Positions 17,240 through 26,780 of a stretch of DNA of 64,000 nt are shown piece by piece (position 1 is the stretch's first letter; each line of letters begins with the position of its first letter). The notes below the pieces were generated by a model. The model saw only the letters and a program-made list of their open reading frames with translations. It was not told the DNA's origin and did no database searches. A program made the position numbers and the translations under genes. Origin of the DNA: CADEED01 sp041395625 (GTDB lineage Bacteria; Pseudomonadota; Gammaproteobacteria; Steroidobacterales; Steroidobacteraceae); assembly GCA_041395625.1 (NCBI GenBank), contig JAWLAE010000008.1, forward strand, positions 4,230 to 68,229, given 5' to 3'.

Positions 17240-18382
17240 CTAGGCACCATTCCGGTCGGTCTTCTGCGCGCCGAACATGAAGAACTCGCGCCCACCGCCC
17301 ATCGCCTGGTAGGTGGCGAACACGTCAGCCGCAGCGAAGCCGGCGCGCTCGAGCTCGGACTTCACCGAGGTCTCCGAGAACCCAACCCAGAACGGTTCGC
17401 CATTGTTGGCGACCTGCCAGTTGTTGAGTACCTGTTCCGGGATCCCGATACGGCCTGGTTGGTAGGGAGTGTCGATATTGAAGAACACACCGCCCGGTCG
17501 CAGCAAGCGATGCGCTTCGCGCATGATGGCCGGCAGTTTGTCGTGCCAGGTCTCGTGAAACAGGATTTGCGACACGATCAGATCGAACGCACCGTCGTCG
17601 TAACCCGTGCTCGCCGCATCCGCCTGACGCATGTGCAACTCGAGACCCAGGTCGTTAGCCCACAGATGGGCAAAACGTACGAATGGCGCCGACAGATCGA
17701 GCCCGTGCACCTCGGCCTGCGGCAGGGCCTGCTTCAGGCCCATCGCCATCGCACCGACGCCGCAGCCCATGTCCAGCACGCGCCTAGGCTTGAGCTGCGG
17801 ATACTTCTCGGCAACTATGCTTGCCAGACCCTTGCCGGAACTCGTGTCGCACGGCTCGCCCGGCGCGCCGAACCCTTTGGCCGTTCGATAGTTCTCCACC
17901 GAGCCCATGTACAGCAGCGCAGCAGACAGGTCCGCCTGCGACTGGCGATAGAAATAGCCGCCGGGCTGACGGTGGATTTCCGTGTTTGCGATCGGCGTTG
18001 GCAACTCGAGCCGCGGATCGAGCTTGAGGCTGCCCAGCCGCGCCGGATTCGCCTCGATCTCGGCGGCACGCTGGTCGAACGCCGGTAGCAGACGATCGAC
18101 CGTTTCGCCGGTGGTCTCCCACAGCAGGTCTTGCGACGAGTAGACCGTCGAACACCACAGTTGGTAGTCTGGATCGGGCTCGAGCACCGGAATGGCCTCG
18201 TAGCGCGTGGTCGCGTCGTGCCCCTGCTTGGCCCGATATGCCGGCGCCAGTTCCTCGTGGTAACGCCGCACCACCTCGCGCTCCAGCTTGCCGTTGACGA
18301 ACGTCTTGAGCGCGCCGACGAAGCCCTGCCGAGCCTGCTCTTCCTGATTGGTGCGGTACAGCTTGTTCATTGGCAAGGTCAT
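17240..18382 (-). CDS. SAM-dependent methyltransferase (class I)
   Basis: The C-terminal half is a class I methyltransferase: motif I VLDMGCGVGAMAMGL, the acidic end of strand 2 at VHGLDLSAP, motif II-like FDLIVSQILFHET and motif III LLRPGGVFFNIDTP. The N-terminal ~170 residues (PDYQLWCSTVYSSQDLLWET and GYFYRQSQADLSAALLYMGS) form a helical domain conserved-looking but of unknown role. The ATG at 18382 (380 aa) is chosen because TGGAGA lies about 8-13 bases upstream. It is divergent from the aldo/keto reductase and upstream of the small helical protein and the two SDRs. The substrate is unknown; a secondary-metabolite or lipid-like small molecule would fit the neighbours, but this is conjecture. 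Confidence 0.82.
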   Translation of the reverse strand: MTLPMNKLYRTNQEEQARQGFVGALKTFVNGKLEREVVRRYHEELAPAYRAKQGHDATTRYEAIPVLEPDPDYQLWCSTVYSSQDLLWETTGETVDRLLPAFDQRAAEIEANPARLGSLKLDPRLELPTPIANTEIHRQPGGYFYRQSQADLSAALLYMGSVENYRTAKGFGAPGEPCDTSSGKGLASIVAEKYPQLKPRRVLDMGCGVGAMAMGLKQALPQAEVHGLDLSAPFVRFAHLWANDLGLELHMRQADAASTGYDDGAFDLIVSQILFHETWHDKLPAIMREAHRLLRPGGVFFNIDTPYQPGRIGIPEQVLNNWQVANNGEPFWVGFSETSVKSELERAGFAAADVFATYQAMGGGREFFMFGAQKTDRNGA

Positions 18383-18450
18383 GCGAGAATTCTCCACTTG
18401 AACGGCAGGCAGCCATACTGTGGCAGCTAAATCGGAAGGACGAAAGTACC

Positions 18451-19539
18451 ATGCAACTCGACCACTATCGCCTGCTCGGCCACAGCGGCCTGCGCGTCTC
18501 GCCGATCGCTCTCGGCGCGATGACGTTCAGTACAGATTCTGCGGCCGCGGGACGCAATGCCTCCCGTGCGGACAGCCTGGCGATGCTCGAACATTACGCT
18601 CGAGCGGGCGGCAACTTCATCGACACGGCCAACATCTACAACTTCGGGCAATCCGAACAAGTGGTCGGCGAGTTCATCAGGAGCGACCGAAGCCGCTACG
18701 TCGTCGCCAGCAAATACACGATGGGCATGACCGAAGGGCAACCCAATGCCAGCGGCAACCACCGCAAGAATCTCCGTGAATCCGTCGAGGCGAGTCTCAA
18801 GCGGCTGGGTACCGACTACATCGATCTCTGCTGGCTGCACATGTGGGAGTTCCGCACGCCAGTGGAAGAAGTGATGCGCAGCCTCGACGATCTCGTGCGC
18901 CAGGGAAAGGTGCTGTACATCGCCGCGTCCGATACGCCGGCCTGGAAGATCACGGAAGCGAATACGCTGGCCCGCTGCCATGGCTGGACGTCGTTCATTG
19001 CGATGCAAGCGGAGTACCACTTGATCGATCGTACCGCAGAGCGCGAGCTGATCCCGATGTGCCGCGATCAGAATATCGCCGTGCTGCCCTGGTCACCGTT
19101 AGCGAGTGGACTGCTCACCGGCAAGTACAGCCGTGCGGATCAGGGCGCACCGGCATCTAGCGACATGCGCGCCGGCCGCAAGGCGGGCTTGCAACTCTCC
19201 GGCGCGATCAACGACCGCAATCTGGCCATCGTGGATGTGGTAAGCCGCGTCGCGAAGAGCAGTGGCGCGACGCCTGGCCAGGTGGCGCTGGCCTGGTTGT
19301 TACAACAACCGTCGCGCCCGTTGCCGATCATCGGCGCCCGCACGCTCGAGCAGCTAACCGACAATCTCGGCGCGCTGCAAGTGGAACTCAGCGCGCAGCA
19401 GCTCGCCGAATTGACGGAGGCCACCCGTATCGAGCCTGGCTTCCCTAACAAGCTCTACGCCAATCAGCGCCTGCGCAACATGCTGGTCGACCGCAACGCC
19501 ATGATCGAAGGTGGCTGGGGCGCGCTCTACGGCCCCTGA
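18451..19539 (+). CDS. Aldo/keto reductase
   Basis: This is an NADPH-dependent carbonyl reductase with a TIM barrel. The tetrad residues are visible: D and Y in FIDTANIYNFGQSEQVVG, K in VVASKYTMGM and H in DLCWLHMWEF. The cofactor-binding segment LPWSPLASGLLTGKY and the C-terminal PIIGARTLEQLTDNLGAL (NADP phosphate and adenine contacts) are typical of AKR families 8-13 (YajO/IolS-like). The ATG at 18451 is preceded by GGAAGGA. The 362-residue length is normal. The gene is divergent from the methyltransferase across 68 bases and convergent with the outer-membrane efflux gene, overlapping it by 13 bases. Confidence 0.93.
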   Translation: MQLDHYRLLGHSGLRVSPIALGAMTFSTDSAAAGRNASRADSLAMLEHYARAGGNFIDTANIYNFGQSEQVVGEFIRSDRSRYVVASKYTMGMTEGQPNASGNHRKNLRESVEASLKRLGTDYIDLCWLHMWEFRTPVEEVMRSLDDLVRQGKVLYIAASDTPAWKITEANTLARCHGWTSFIAMQAEYHLIDRTAERELIPMCRDQNIAVLPWSPLASGLLTGKYSRADQGAPASSDMRAGRKAGLQLSGAINDRNLAIVDVVSRVAKSSGATPGQVALAWLLQQPSRPLPIIGARTLEQLTDNLGALQVELSAQQLAELTEATRIEPGFPNKLYANQRLRNMLVDRNAMIEGGWGALYGP

Positions 19540-20756
19540 GCCGACAGGCTGTCCACCGTCGCCCGCGCGCGATGCATAGCGAGGCGGGCGCGCTCGAGTT
19601 GCTCCCGACTGTCCGACAGCGCCCGCTCGGCGCTCAAGCGTTCGAGTAGCGACAGGTGTCCGGCGTCATAGCCCTGCTGCGACAGGCGCGCGGCGGATTC
19701 GGCCGCGGGCAGCGCAGTCGTCAGCGCCTGCACTTCGAGCGCGGCGGCCTGCAACTCTGCGATCGCGGCGGCCTGCTCGGCTGCAACTGCGCGCGCCACT
19801 TGCTCCGCCTCGATCTCGGCGCGCAGCAGCTCGGCCCGCGCTTCCGCAATGCCCGCCCGATTGCGATCCCAGAGTGGCAGCGGTACTGAGACGCCCAGCA
19901 CGAATGCCTGATTGCTGTCGCTGGCCTGGTCCTTGAAGCGCCGCGTACCGACAGTCGCCTCGATCGCCTGGAAGCGCTGCGCGCGGGCGCCATCGAGTTG
20001 CGCGCGCGCCCGGTCGGCTGCGAGCTGCGCTTGACGGACGCGCGGGTGCGCATCGGGCGCCAGCGACGCGGCCGCAACAGCTGGCGCGCGATCGAACCAC
20101 GCACCGTCCAGCGTCTCGGTGACGCTATCGGCGCGCCACTGCTCGGCGAGGAAGCGCCTAGCCGCTGTCGCCTCCGCCGCTGCGCGTCGGGCGGCGGCTT
20201 GCAAGCCACTCGCTTCCACGGTAATCCGCGAGCTCGCCAGTTCCGATTCGAGGCCCGCTGACAAGCGGCGTTCGACGGCGCGCTGCGTCTCGGCAGCGAT
20301 GCGCGCCCGCTGCCGTGTGATCTCTGCCAGCCGATCCGCTGCGATGACTTCGGCGTAGGCGATGGTCACGTCCCGGCGAACGTCGAGCCGAGCGAGCTCT
20401 GCACCGGCCTGTGCCACTGCCTGCCCCACACGTGCAGCACGCTGTGCCGCGCCGCGTTGCCCACCCAGCGGCAGCTCCTGCGCCAGCGAGACAGTGGTCT
20501 CCGCAGCGTTGAAGTCGGCGAACTCGCCTTCACCGAGGACGTTTTCGGTTTCCAGATGCAGCGTGGGATTGGACCAGGCGCGCGCACTCCGCAGGCGCGC
20601 GGCGGCAACCTGCTGGTCCGCCGTCGCACTCAGTACGACCGCATTCCGCTCCAGTGCCCGCGCCAGCGCTGCATCGAGCGTGAGCAGCGCGCTGGCCGAC
20701 TGAGCGTGCGTGGCAGTTGTGCTCGCCATCGCCAGCAGCGCGAGCACTAGCCGCAT
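19527..20756 (-). CDS. Outer-membrane efflux protein of the metal RND system (TolC/CzcC-like)
   Basis: This 409-residue protein begins with a signal peptide (LVLALLAMASTTATHAQSA) and consists of long Ala/Arg/Glu-rich coiled-coil helices. Two homologous halves are marked by ALARALERNAVVLSATADQQ and VSVPLPLWDRNRAGIAEAR. The latter, with its P-L-x-x-x-x-R-N-x-G-x-I-A-x-A element, is typical of CzcC-type outer-membrane factors. The ATG at 20756 starts the signal peptide and lies next to the stop of the preceding His-rich gene. It is the last gene of the efflux operon and provides the trimeric outer-membrane channel for the CzcA/CzcB-like pair upstream. Confidence 0.9.
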   Translation of the reverse strand: MRLVLALLAMASTTATHAQSASALLTLDAALARALERNAVVLSATADQQVAAARLRSARAWSNPTLHLETENVLGEGEFADFNAAETTVSLAQELPLGGQRGAAQRAARVGQAVAQAGAELARLDVRRDVTIAYAEVIAADRLAEITRQRARIAAETQRAVERRLSAGLESELASSRITVEASGLQAAARRAAAEATAARRFLAEQWRADSVTETLDGAWFDRAPAVAAASLAPDAHPRVRQAQLAADRARAQLDGARAQRFQAIEATVGTRRFKDQASDSNQAFVLGVSVPLPLWDRNRAGIAEARAELLRAEIEAEQVARAVAAEQAAAIAELQAAALEVQALTTALPAAESAARLSQQGYDAGHLSLLERLSAERALSDSREQLERARLAMHRARATVDSLSAQGP

Positions 20757-20757
20757 G

Positions 20758-21189
20758 TCAGTGCTTCTTGGCTGCTGGCTTCGCATGGTCATCGCCGTCC
20801 TGATGCTCGTGCTCAGCTTCATCCTGATTGCCCGGCTTCATCTTGGACGAGAACCGCAACTGAGCGGGCTTGTTACCCGGCAGATTGATGCTGAGCAGCA
20901 TCGTCCAGGCACCGGTCAGTTGCTTGGCTCCGGCCAGAATGCCTTTTTGGCGCACAGTCAGTGGCACCGTCTGTGGCTTGCCATTCTCCAGCATGCGCAC
21001 CGTGACCTTGCCGGTGGCAGTGTCGACAGCAGAATGATCCTTGGCACTATGGATATGCAGGTCGAAGCCTGTGTCCACGGTGATCAGGTGTACATGGTAG
21101 GCGCCGGCATGGCTGTCCCATTGCTTGGCCAGCACCGGCTGACTCAGCAACGCGAGTACACTCAGACTTGCGAGTATCAAACGTTTCAT
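20758..21189 (-). CDS. Small periplasmic His-rich protein of the metal efflux operon
   Basis: A signal peptide (ILASLSVLALLSQPVLA) precedes a mature domain of about 120 residues. It starts with a possible metal site (DSHAGAYHVHLITVDTGFDLHIH), continues with a beta-rich middle (VRMLENGKPQTVPLTVRQKG) and ends with a His/Asp/Lys tail (EAEHEHQDGDDHAKPAAKKH). No family is recognised. Its location between the RND pump and the outer-membrane factor, plus the His clusters at both ends, suggests a periplasmic metal-binding accessory, comparable in concept to CusF but not homologous by eye. It lies 21 bases after the pump gene's stop and 1 base before the outer-membrane gene. Confidence 0.72.
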   Translation of the reverse strand: MKRLILASLSVLALLSQPVLAKQWDSHAGAYHVHLITVDTGFDLHIHSAKDHSAVDTATGKVTVRMLENGKPQTVPLTVRQKGILAGAKQLTGAWTMLLSINLPGNKPAQLRFSSKMKPGNQDEAEHEHQDGDDHAKPAAKKH

Positions 21190-21210
21190 TCAATTGTCTC
21201 CTGTGAATAT

Positions 21211-24200
21211 TCAGAAAGCTTCGGCTGCGGTGGTCGAATCATCACGCTCAGCGCTGAGACGCCGCAGCGCGGGCCTGCCAAAGCGTTCCAGCAGAGTCGG
21301 CGTGACCACGGCATCCAGCACGGTTGCAGTCAGCAGGCCACCAAAGATCGTCACGGCCACGGGGTGCAGTATTTCCTTGCCAGGCTGATCGCCGCCGATC
21401 ATCAATGGCACGAGCGCGATGCCGGCCGACACGGCGGTCATCAGCACGGGCGTCATGCGCTCGAGACAGGCGCGACGGATCGTTGCGCGATCGAATGGCA
21501 GGCCATCACGCAGCACCAGATTGAGCGTGTGACTGATCTTCAGAATGCCGTTGCGAGCGGTGATGCCCGTGAGTGTGATGAAGCCGACCATCGCGGCGAT
21601 CGATAGATCGAGCCCCGTGATCCACAACGCCGCCACCGAGCCGACGAGTGCCAGCGGTACGTTGCCCATCACGATGAGTGCCAGCGCTGCCGAGCGATAG
21701 CGGGTGTACAGCACCAGGAAGATGAGCGCGAGCGACACTAACGACAGGCCCGCGATACGCTGTGCGGCCTCCTGTTGTGCCTGGAACTGGCCCTCGATGC
21801 GCAGCCCGTAGCCCGAGGGCAGTTGTAAGCCGGCGAGTCGGCGCCGCATCTCGCCGACCACCCGATCGGCGCCCGCGCCCTCGATGTTGCCCGAGATCAC
21901 GATCCGTCGGCGACCATCCTCGCGCTGGATCGCATTCGGGCCGTCGGCCTCCTCGATGCTGGCGAGATTGCCGAGCGGCACGGAACCGCGCGCGGTGTCG
22001 ATCGGAATATCACGCAGCCCCGCCAGGCTACGCGTCTCCTCCGGCATGCGGATCGTTACCGCATAGCGCCGCAGGCCATCGATGACCTCGGCCACCTGCT
22101 CGCCGCCCGACAACAAATCGACTTTCGCGGCCACCTGCGCCGGCGTGATGCCGTAAAAGCGCGCGGCATCCTCATCAACCCGCACGTGTATCTCCGGTGC
22201 GCGCACCTGCCGCTCGACCCGCAAATCGACCAGGCCGGGCGTACTCGCCAACAGCTGCTCGGACTGCGCCGCGAGCGGGCGCAGTGTGTCGAGATCCGCT
22301 CCGGATATCTTCACCACGAGCTGCGCCTGCACACCGGACAGCAGATGATCGAGCCGGTGGCTGATCGGCTGGCCGAATGACACCGACCCCGGCAACGGCG
22401 CCAGTCGACGGCGGATATCGGCCAGTACGACCGCCCGGTCGCGCTCGGCCAACTGCAGATTGACGTCGATCTCGTTCATGTGCACGCCCTCGGCGTGCTC
22501 GTCCAGCTCCGCGCGACCCGTTCGGCGACTGACCGAGACAACCTCAGGCACTTGCCTGATCAGTCGTTCCGCTACTGCACCCAGTCGTTCGGAATCGGCC
22601 ATGGCAATACCCGGCGTGAACGCCAGCGACACTAACAACGTGCCCTCGTTGAAGGCTGGCAGGAAACTCTTGGGCAAGCGCCAGGCACCGAACGCCGCGA
22701 GTGCCACGGCTGCTACGGCCAGCGACAGAACGAGCGCCCGCCGCGGCAAAGCATGGTCCAGCAAGTGCGAATACCAGCCCTGCAGCCGGCGCACCAAGGC
22801 ACTGTCTGGCTCATCCAGCCGCTTGAGCGATGGCAGCAGGTAGTAGCACAGCACGGGCGTCAGCGTGACGGACACGACGAGGCTCGCCAGGATCGACACG
22901 ACATAGGCGAGGCCGAGCGGCACGAACAACTGCCCTTCGATGCCGCTCAGGGCGAACAGCGGTACGAACACCAGGACAATAATGATCGTGGCGTAGAAGA
23001 TGCCGGAGCGCACTTCGTGGCTGGCCTCGGCCACCAGTGCCAGCAGCGGCCGTGGTATCGCACGCGTGCGATTCTCGCGCAGACGGCGAAAGATGTTCTC
23101 GACGCCGACGACGGCGTCATCGACCAGTTCGCCGATCGCAATCGCGATCCCGCCAAGGGTCATCGTATTGATCGACAGATCGAACAGCCGGAAGACGATG
23201 GCGGTAACGAGCACCGACATCGGAATCGCCAGCAGCGAGATCAGCGTGGTGCGCGTGTTCATCAGGAACAGGAACAGCACGATGCCGACTATCACCAGCG
23301 CCTCGAGCAGCACGGTCACGACGTTGTTGATCGAGTTCTCGATGAAGGTCGCCTGCCGGAACTGCACTTGCAGAGTCGAGATCGCAGGCGGCAATGTCGC
23401 CCGCGCCGCCGCGAGCGACGCCTCGATCTCGTTGGTCAGGCGAACCGTATCGACGCCCGGCTGCTTCTGCACACCGAGTACCACGGCGGGCTCGCCGTCG
23501 AACCCGGCGCTACCGCGGCGCGGTCGTGCCGCATAGCCAACCTCGGCGACGGCACCGAGGAGAATCGGCGCGCCAGCACGCGTTGCCACGACTAGCCCTG
23601 CCAGGGCCTCGGGGTCGCGCTCACGGCCGAGCGTACGCACCACGAACTCCTGTGCCCGCTCGTCGAGGAAACCGCCGCCGGCATTCGAGGAAAAGCCGCG
23701 TACCGCCGCTTCGATCTCCTCGAGCGTGACGTCGAGCTGCCGCATCCGCGCAGGATCCGGCGCAACGCGATACTCGCGTACCAGTCCGCCGATCGGAATC
23801 ACTTGCGCAACACCGGGAATCGCCAACAGCCGCGGCCGCAGATCGAACTCGGCCACCTCCCGCAATGCCATGGGCTCACCGCCGGCCACGGCAATCAGCA
23901 TGATCTCACCCATGATGGATGTGATCGGACCGATCGACGGACGGATGCCGTCTGGCATCTGGCTCGCTGCGGCGCTCAAGCGCTCGGCCACCTGCTGGCG
24001 CGCGCGGTAGATCTCGGCGCCCCACTCGAACTCCACATAGATGAACGACAGTCCAAGACTCGAGGTCGAGCGCACGCGGACGACGCCCGGCAAACCCTGC
24101 ATCGCGGTCTCGAGCGGCAAAGTCACCAACTGCTCGACTTCTTCCGGGGCGAGCCCGTGCGACTCGGTCTGGATCGTCACGGTCGGTCGATTGAGGTCGG

Positions 24201-24318
24201 GGAGCACGTCGATTGGGAGCCGCGGCACTGTCCACAGACCCACGAGGATCAGGAGTACCGCGCCCGCCAGGACGAACACCCGGTAGCGCAGGCTGGCGGT
24301 AACGATCTGGTTGAACAT
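21211..24318 (-). CDS. czcA: Heavy-metal efflux RND pump (CzcA/CusA family)
   Basis: This 1035-residue inner-membrane proton/cation antiporter has twelve predicted transmembrane helices and two large periplasmic loops. The N-terminus FNQIVTASLRYRVFVLAGA leads to TM1. The HME-RND signature in TM4 is IAIAIGELVDDAVVGVEN, with two adjacent Asp and a Glu that carry protons in this family. The second half contains RSAALALIVMGNVPLALVGS and GFITLTGITARNGILK, also typical of HME pumps. The exact metal cannot be decided by eye: CusA-type triple methionines were not identified, and the D-D...E pattern is closer to CzcA (Co/Zn/Cd). It follows the adaptor gene by 14 bases. Confidence 0.93.
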   Translation of the reverse strand: MFNQIVTASLRYRVFVLAGAVLLILVGLWTVPRLPIDVLPDLNRPTVTIQTESHGLAPEEVEQLVTLPLETAMQGLPGVVRVRSTSSLGLSFIYVEFEWGAEIYRARQQVAERLSAAASQMPDGIRPSIGPITSIMGEIMLIAVAGGEPMALREVAEFDLRPRLLAIPGVAQVIPIGGLVREYRVAPDPARMRQLDVTLEEIEAAVRGFSSNAGGGFLDERAQEFVVRTLGRERDPEALAGLVVATRAGAPILLGAVAEVGYAARPRRGSAGFDGEPAVVLGVQKQPGVDTVRLTNEIEASLAAARATLPPAISTLQVQFRQATFIENSINNVVTVLLEALVIVGIVLFLFLMNTRTTLISLLAIPMSVLVTAIVFRLFDLSINTMTLGGIAIAIGELVDDAVVGVENIFRRLRENRTRAIPRPLLALVAEASHEVRSGIFYATIIIVLVFVPLFALSGIEGQLFVPLGLAYVVSILASLVVSVTLTPVLCYYLLPSLKRLDEPDSALVRRLQGWYSHLLDHALPRRALVLSLAVAAVALAAFGAWRLPKSFLPAFNEGTLLVSLAFTPGIAMADSERLGAVAERLIRQVPEVVSVSRRTGRAELDEHAEGVHMNEIDVNLQLAERDRAVVLADIRRRLAPLPGSVSFGQPISHRLDHLLSGVQAQLVVKISGADLDTLRPLAAQSEQLLASTPGLVDLRVERQVRAPEIHVRVDEDAARFYGITPAQVAAKVDLLSGGEQVAEVIDGLRRYAVTIRMPEETRSLAGLRDIPIDTARGSVPLGNLASIEEADGPNAIQREDGRRRIVISGNIEGAGADRVVGEMRRRLAGLQLPSGYGLRIEGQFQAQQEAAQRIAGLSLVSLALIFLVLYTRYRSAALALIVMGNVPLALVGSVAALWITGLDLSIAAMVGFITLTGITARNGILKISHTLNLVLRDGLPFDRATIRRACLERMTPVLMTAVSAGIALVPLMIGGDQPGKEILHPVAVTIFGGLLTATVLDAVVTPTLLERFGRPALRRLSAERDDSTTAAEAF

Positions 24319-24332
24319 CGGTTCGCGCTCGC

Positions 24333-26036
24333 TCAGCGGATCTGCGTGAGCAATGCGGCGCCGCCGGTGACCACCCGAGCATCCGCCTCGAGGCCGGCGA
24401 GCACCGCGATGCGGCCCGCGCTGATGGGTCGCACGCGGACGGTGCGCGGCATGAAGCGCTCGGCCGCGATCTTCTCGTAGACGATCCGATCGCCTTGCGG
24501 CGTGCGCACTAACGATTCGACCGGCACCGCCAGGCCCGGAGCGGTCAGTGCCCGCTCGAGAAACACCACTACGGGCGTACCCACATTGAGCCCTGGCGCA
24601 ACGTCGGCGAGATCGAGCCGCACCGGCACGGCACCGCCCTGCAACTGTGTGCCAATCCCGACGAGCCGCGCCGCCAGGGACTTGCCATTGGGCAGCGCAA
24701 CGCTCGCCGCGGTTATCTCACTGCCAGCCACCGACTGGAACGCCAGCGCTTCGACCGACAAACGGGCCGGATCGATGATCGTCAGCAAGGTCTCGCCAGG
24801 CGCCGCAATAACGCCGGGGGAGGTCTCGATCGAGGCGATGACGCCGTCGAGCGGCGCACTGAGCAGTTCGCCTCCGCCGGCCGAGCCCTGCAACGCGGCG
24901 CGCTGCGCCACCAGGCTGCGCACCGTGGAGCGCGCCGCGTCTACTTCGGCACGCGAGACGACGCCCGGCAGACCTTCCAGACGTGCCAGCTCGGCGCGCG
25001 CCTGCACCAGCTCCGCTGCGACGCGTGCGGCCTCCGCGGCGGTGCTCGCGCGCTCGCCGCCCGAGCCGCTGGGTGTCAGTCGAAGCAAAGGCTGGCCGCG
25101 CTTGACGCGCGCGCCCAGCACCGGCCAGTCACTCGCAATGCCGGCGACTCGCCCGCCCTGCAAGGTCTGCAACGCAGCGCTGGCGCGCGGATCGCCGACT
25201 ACTTCGCCCGCCAATCGCACCACGACCGGCTGCGAACCGGCAGCAGCCCGCTGCGTGCGCAGTTCCAGAATGCGCTGCGTCGCCTTCGGCACGAACAGAC
25301 TGCCGTCCGCCAGCCGTGCGGGGCGGCTGCCATCGCCGACCGCGACGGCGGCCGGCGCCTCCTCCTCGGCATGATCATGGCCTTCGTGCGCCGGCGTCGT
25401 GGTCGACGACAGCGCGACTAGCGCCGCGGCGGTGATCACGGCCACTGCGCCCGGACGCATTGCGCTCGGCGTGCGCCGCGCATGCAGCGCACGCCGGACT
25501 AGCCATGTCAAACCGCCTAACAACAGCGCGCCGAGCACCCACCACACAGCGCTGGCGGCGCCCGGCCACTGCTCGCCTGCGGCGTCGGCATTGGACACCG
25601 GAATCTCGAGTGTGCCACCCAATAAATCGTCCCCGAGCGGCGCGCTCACGACCAGCGTCAACGCGACCGCACTGCCCGGCGGCAGCGGTGTGATATCCAC
25701 GCGATACAGACCCGGCGATTCCTCGACCGCTGCACCGGCGGCAGTATCGTCGACGCTCAGTGACAACGTGGCACCCGGCACCGGCTCGTTAGTCTCGAAG
25801 CGATCGAGATAGATGTCGAGATGATCGCCGTGCGATTGGATCAGCGCCTCGTACAGCTCGGACGTGAGCTCGACCACGGCGCGCGAGCCGCCGTCGGTCG
25901 GCAGCATCGCCGCGGCCGCCGGTTCCTCGGCATGATCGTGGTCTTCGTGGGCGAGAGCACGCGGCTCGGCCGCCAGCAGCAACACGGCCAGCAGCGACGC
26001 GGACAGGGCGGAAACAGAACGTATTTTGCGGAACAT
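24333..26036 (-). CDS. Periplasmic adaptor (CzcB-like) with extra His-rich N-terminal membrane module
   Basis: The C-terminal ~330 residues are an RND membrane-fusion protein: a QPVVVRLAGEVVGDPRASA barrel-sandwich start, a coiled-coil hairpin (RVAAELVQARAELARLEGLPG), lipoyl halves (LSAPLDGVIASIETSPGVIA) and a membrane-proximal domain ending in GAALLTQIR. What is unusual is the length of 567 residues. About 230 extra N-terminal residues contain a signal peptide, a HEDHDHAEE cluster (about 30-38), a beta-domain, a transmembrane helix (about 165-185, WWVLGALLLGGLTWLV) and a second HEGHDHAEE cluster (about 217-225). The duplicated H-x-x-H-D-H-A-E-E motifs probably bind metal. It is the second gene of the operon. 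Confidence 0.88.
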   Translation of the reverse strand: MFRKIRSVSALSASLLAVLLLAAEPRALAHEDHDHAEEPAAAAMLPTDGGSRAVVELTSELYEALIQSHGDHLDIYLDRFETNEPVPGATLSLSVDDTAAGAAVEESPGLYRVDITPLPPGSAVALTLVVSAPLGDDLLGGTLEIPVSNADAAGEQWPGAASAVWWVLGALLLGGLTWLVRRALHARRTPSAMRPGAVAVITAAALVALSSTTTPAHEGHDHAEEEAPAAVAVGDGSRPARLADGSLFVPKATQRILELRTQRAAAGSQPVVVRLAGEVVGDPRASAALQTLQGGRVAGIASDWPVLGARVKRGQPLLRLTPSGSGGERASTAAEAARVAAELVQARAELARLEGLPGVVSRAEVDAARSTVRSLVAQRAALQGSAGGGELLSAPLDGVIASIETSPGVIAAPGETLLTIIDPARLSVEALAFQSVAGSEITAASVALPNGKSLAARLVGIGTQLQGGAVPVRLDLADVAPGLNVGTPVVVFLERALTAPGLAVPVESLVRTPQGDRIVYEKIAAERFMPRTVRVRPISAGRIAVLAGLEADARVVTGGAALLTQIR

Positions 26037-26108
26037 GACGACCTCGAACGCAACGACTCATGACGGCGCTCCACAGAGTGAAGCGCACGATGGGTGGCGT
26101 GCGGGTCG

Positions 26109-26543
26109 TTAGATCAGCAGACGGGCCGAGTAGCCCGGTATCGCGTCAGCGAGCCGCGGTCTCGACTCCCGGCCGTAGACCGGAAGAGTCTGCGCGGAAT
26201 GCAGGTCAGCCGCAGCTGTTGCTGCCAGCCAGTCCCAGGGCAGATAACTGCAGGTACCAAGTGCTGGCGTTGTATCGAGCGGCACGAACGACTGCGCTGA
26301 GGCAGCGTCGGCCGCGGCGATCATCCGAGCCTGGTCGGATTCGGCGGTATCGCCCACACAATGGGCCGCTGGCGTGCCGGCATGCGCACAGGGCGCCGCG
26401 GCGTTCGCGACATGCGCCGCCATCCCCTCGTGCAGGCACCAATCCAGGGTCTGGGCGATACCCTGTGACGAAACGGCAGCCAGCGCCAGCAGCACGCAGA
26501 GCTGCGGGCAGCGACGGGCGGCTTGGCGAATACGGGACAGCAC
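26109..26543 (-). CDS. Small exported Cys/His-containing protein, first gene of the efflux operon
   Basis: This 144-residue protein has a signal peptide (LCVLLALAAVSSQGIA) and a mature part with Cys and His scattered in the first half (DWCLHEGMAAHVANAAAPCAH and HCVGD, then CSYLPWDW further on). No family is recognised. The position, 72 bases upstream of the adaptor gene and on the same strand, makes it the likely first gene of the metal efflux operon. Small exported His/Cys proteins at this place often sense or buffer the metal, but that role is inferred. Coding confidence rests on the signal peptide and the operon position. Confidence 0.62.
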   Translation of the reverse strand: MLSRIRQAARRCPQLCVLLALAAVSSQGIAQTLDWCLHEGMAAHVANAAAPCAHAGTPAAHCVGDTAESDQARMIAAADAASAQSFVPLDTTPALGTCSYLPWDWLAATAAADLHSAQTLPVYGRESRPRLADAIPGYSARLLI

Positions 26544-26741
26544 GACGGAATCCTAGTGCAGTTGCTTGTCAGAGTCACGTCTCCCATAGCAGCCGGTGCT
26601 CGTGGCGTGGATTTCTGGGACGCCGGTCGCGATCGAGGGGCCAGCCGAGCGCGGGGCTACCCCGCTTCACATATGGGCGTCTTTGAATCGCGACGCCGCT
26701 GGTCACAGTTCTCGTATTTGATTTTGTGCGGCGCGCGACAC

Positions 26742-26771
26742 TTGCACACTCGTTGCCAGTACGCATACATT
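26742..26771 (+). promoter_or_regulatory. Sigma-70-like promoter for the riboswitch transcript
   Basis: TTGCAC (26742-26747) and TACATT (26766-26771) are separated by 18 bases and resemble -35 and -10 hexamers. The predicted start of transcription, about 26778, falls just before the riboswitch, which supports the call. The match is by eye. Confidence 0.5.
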
Positions 26772-26780
26772 CGACCGCAA

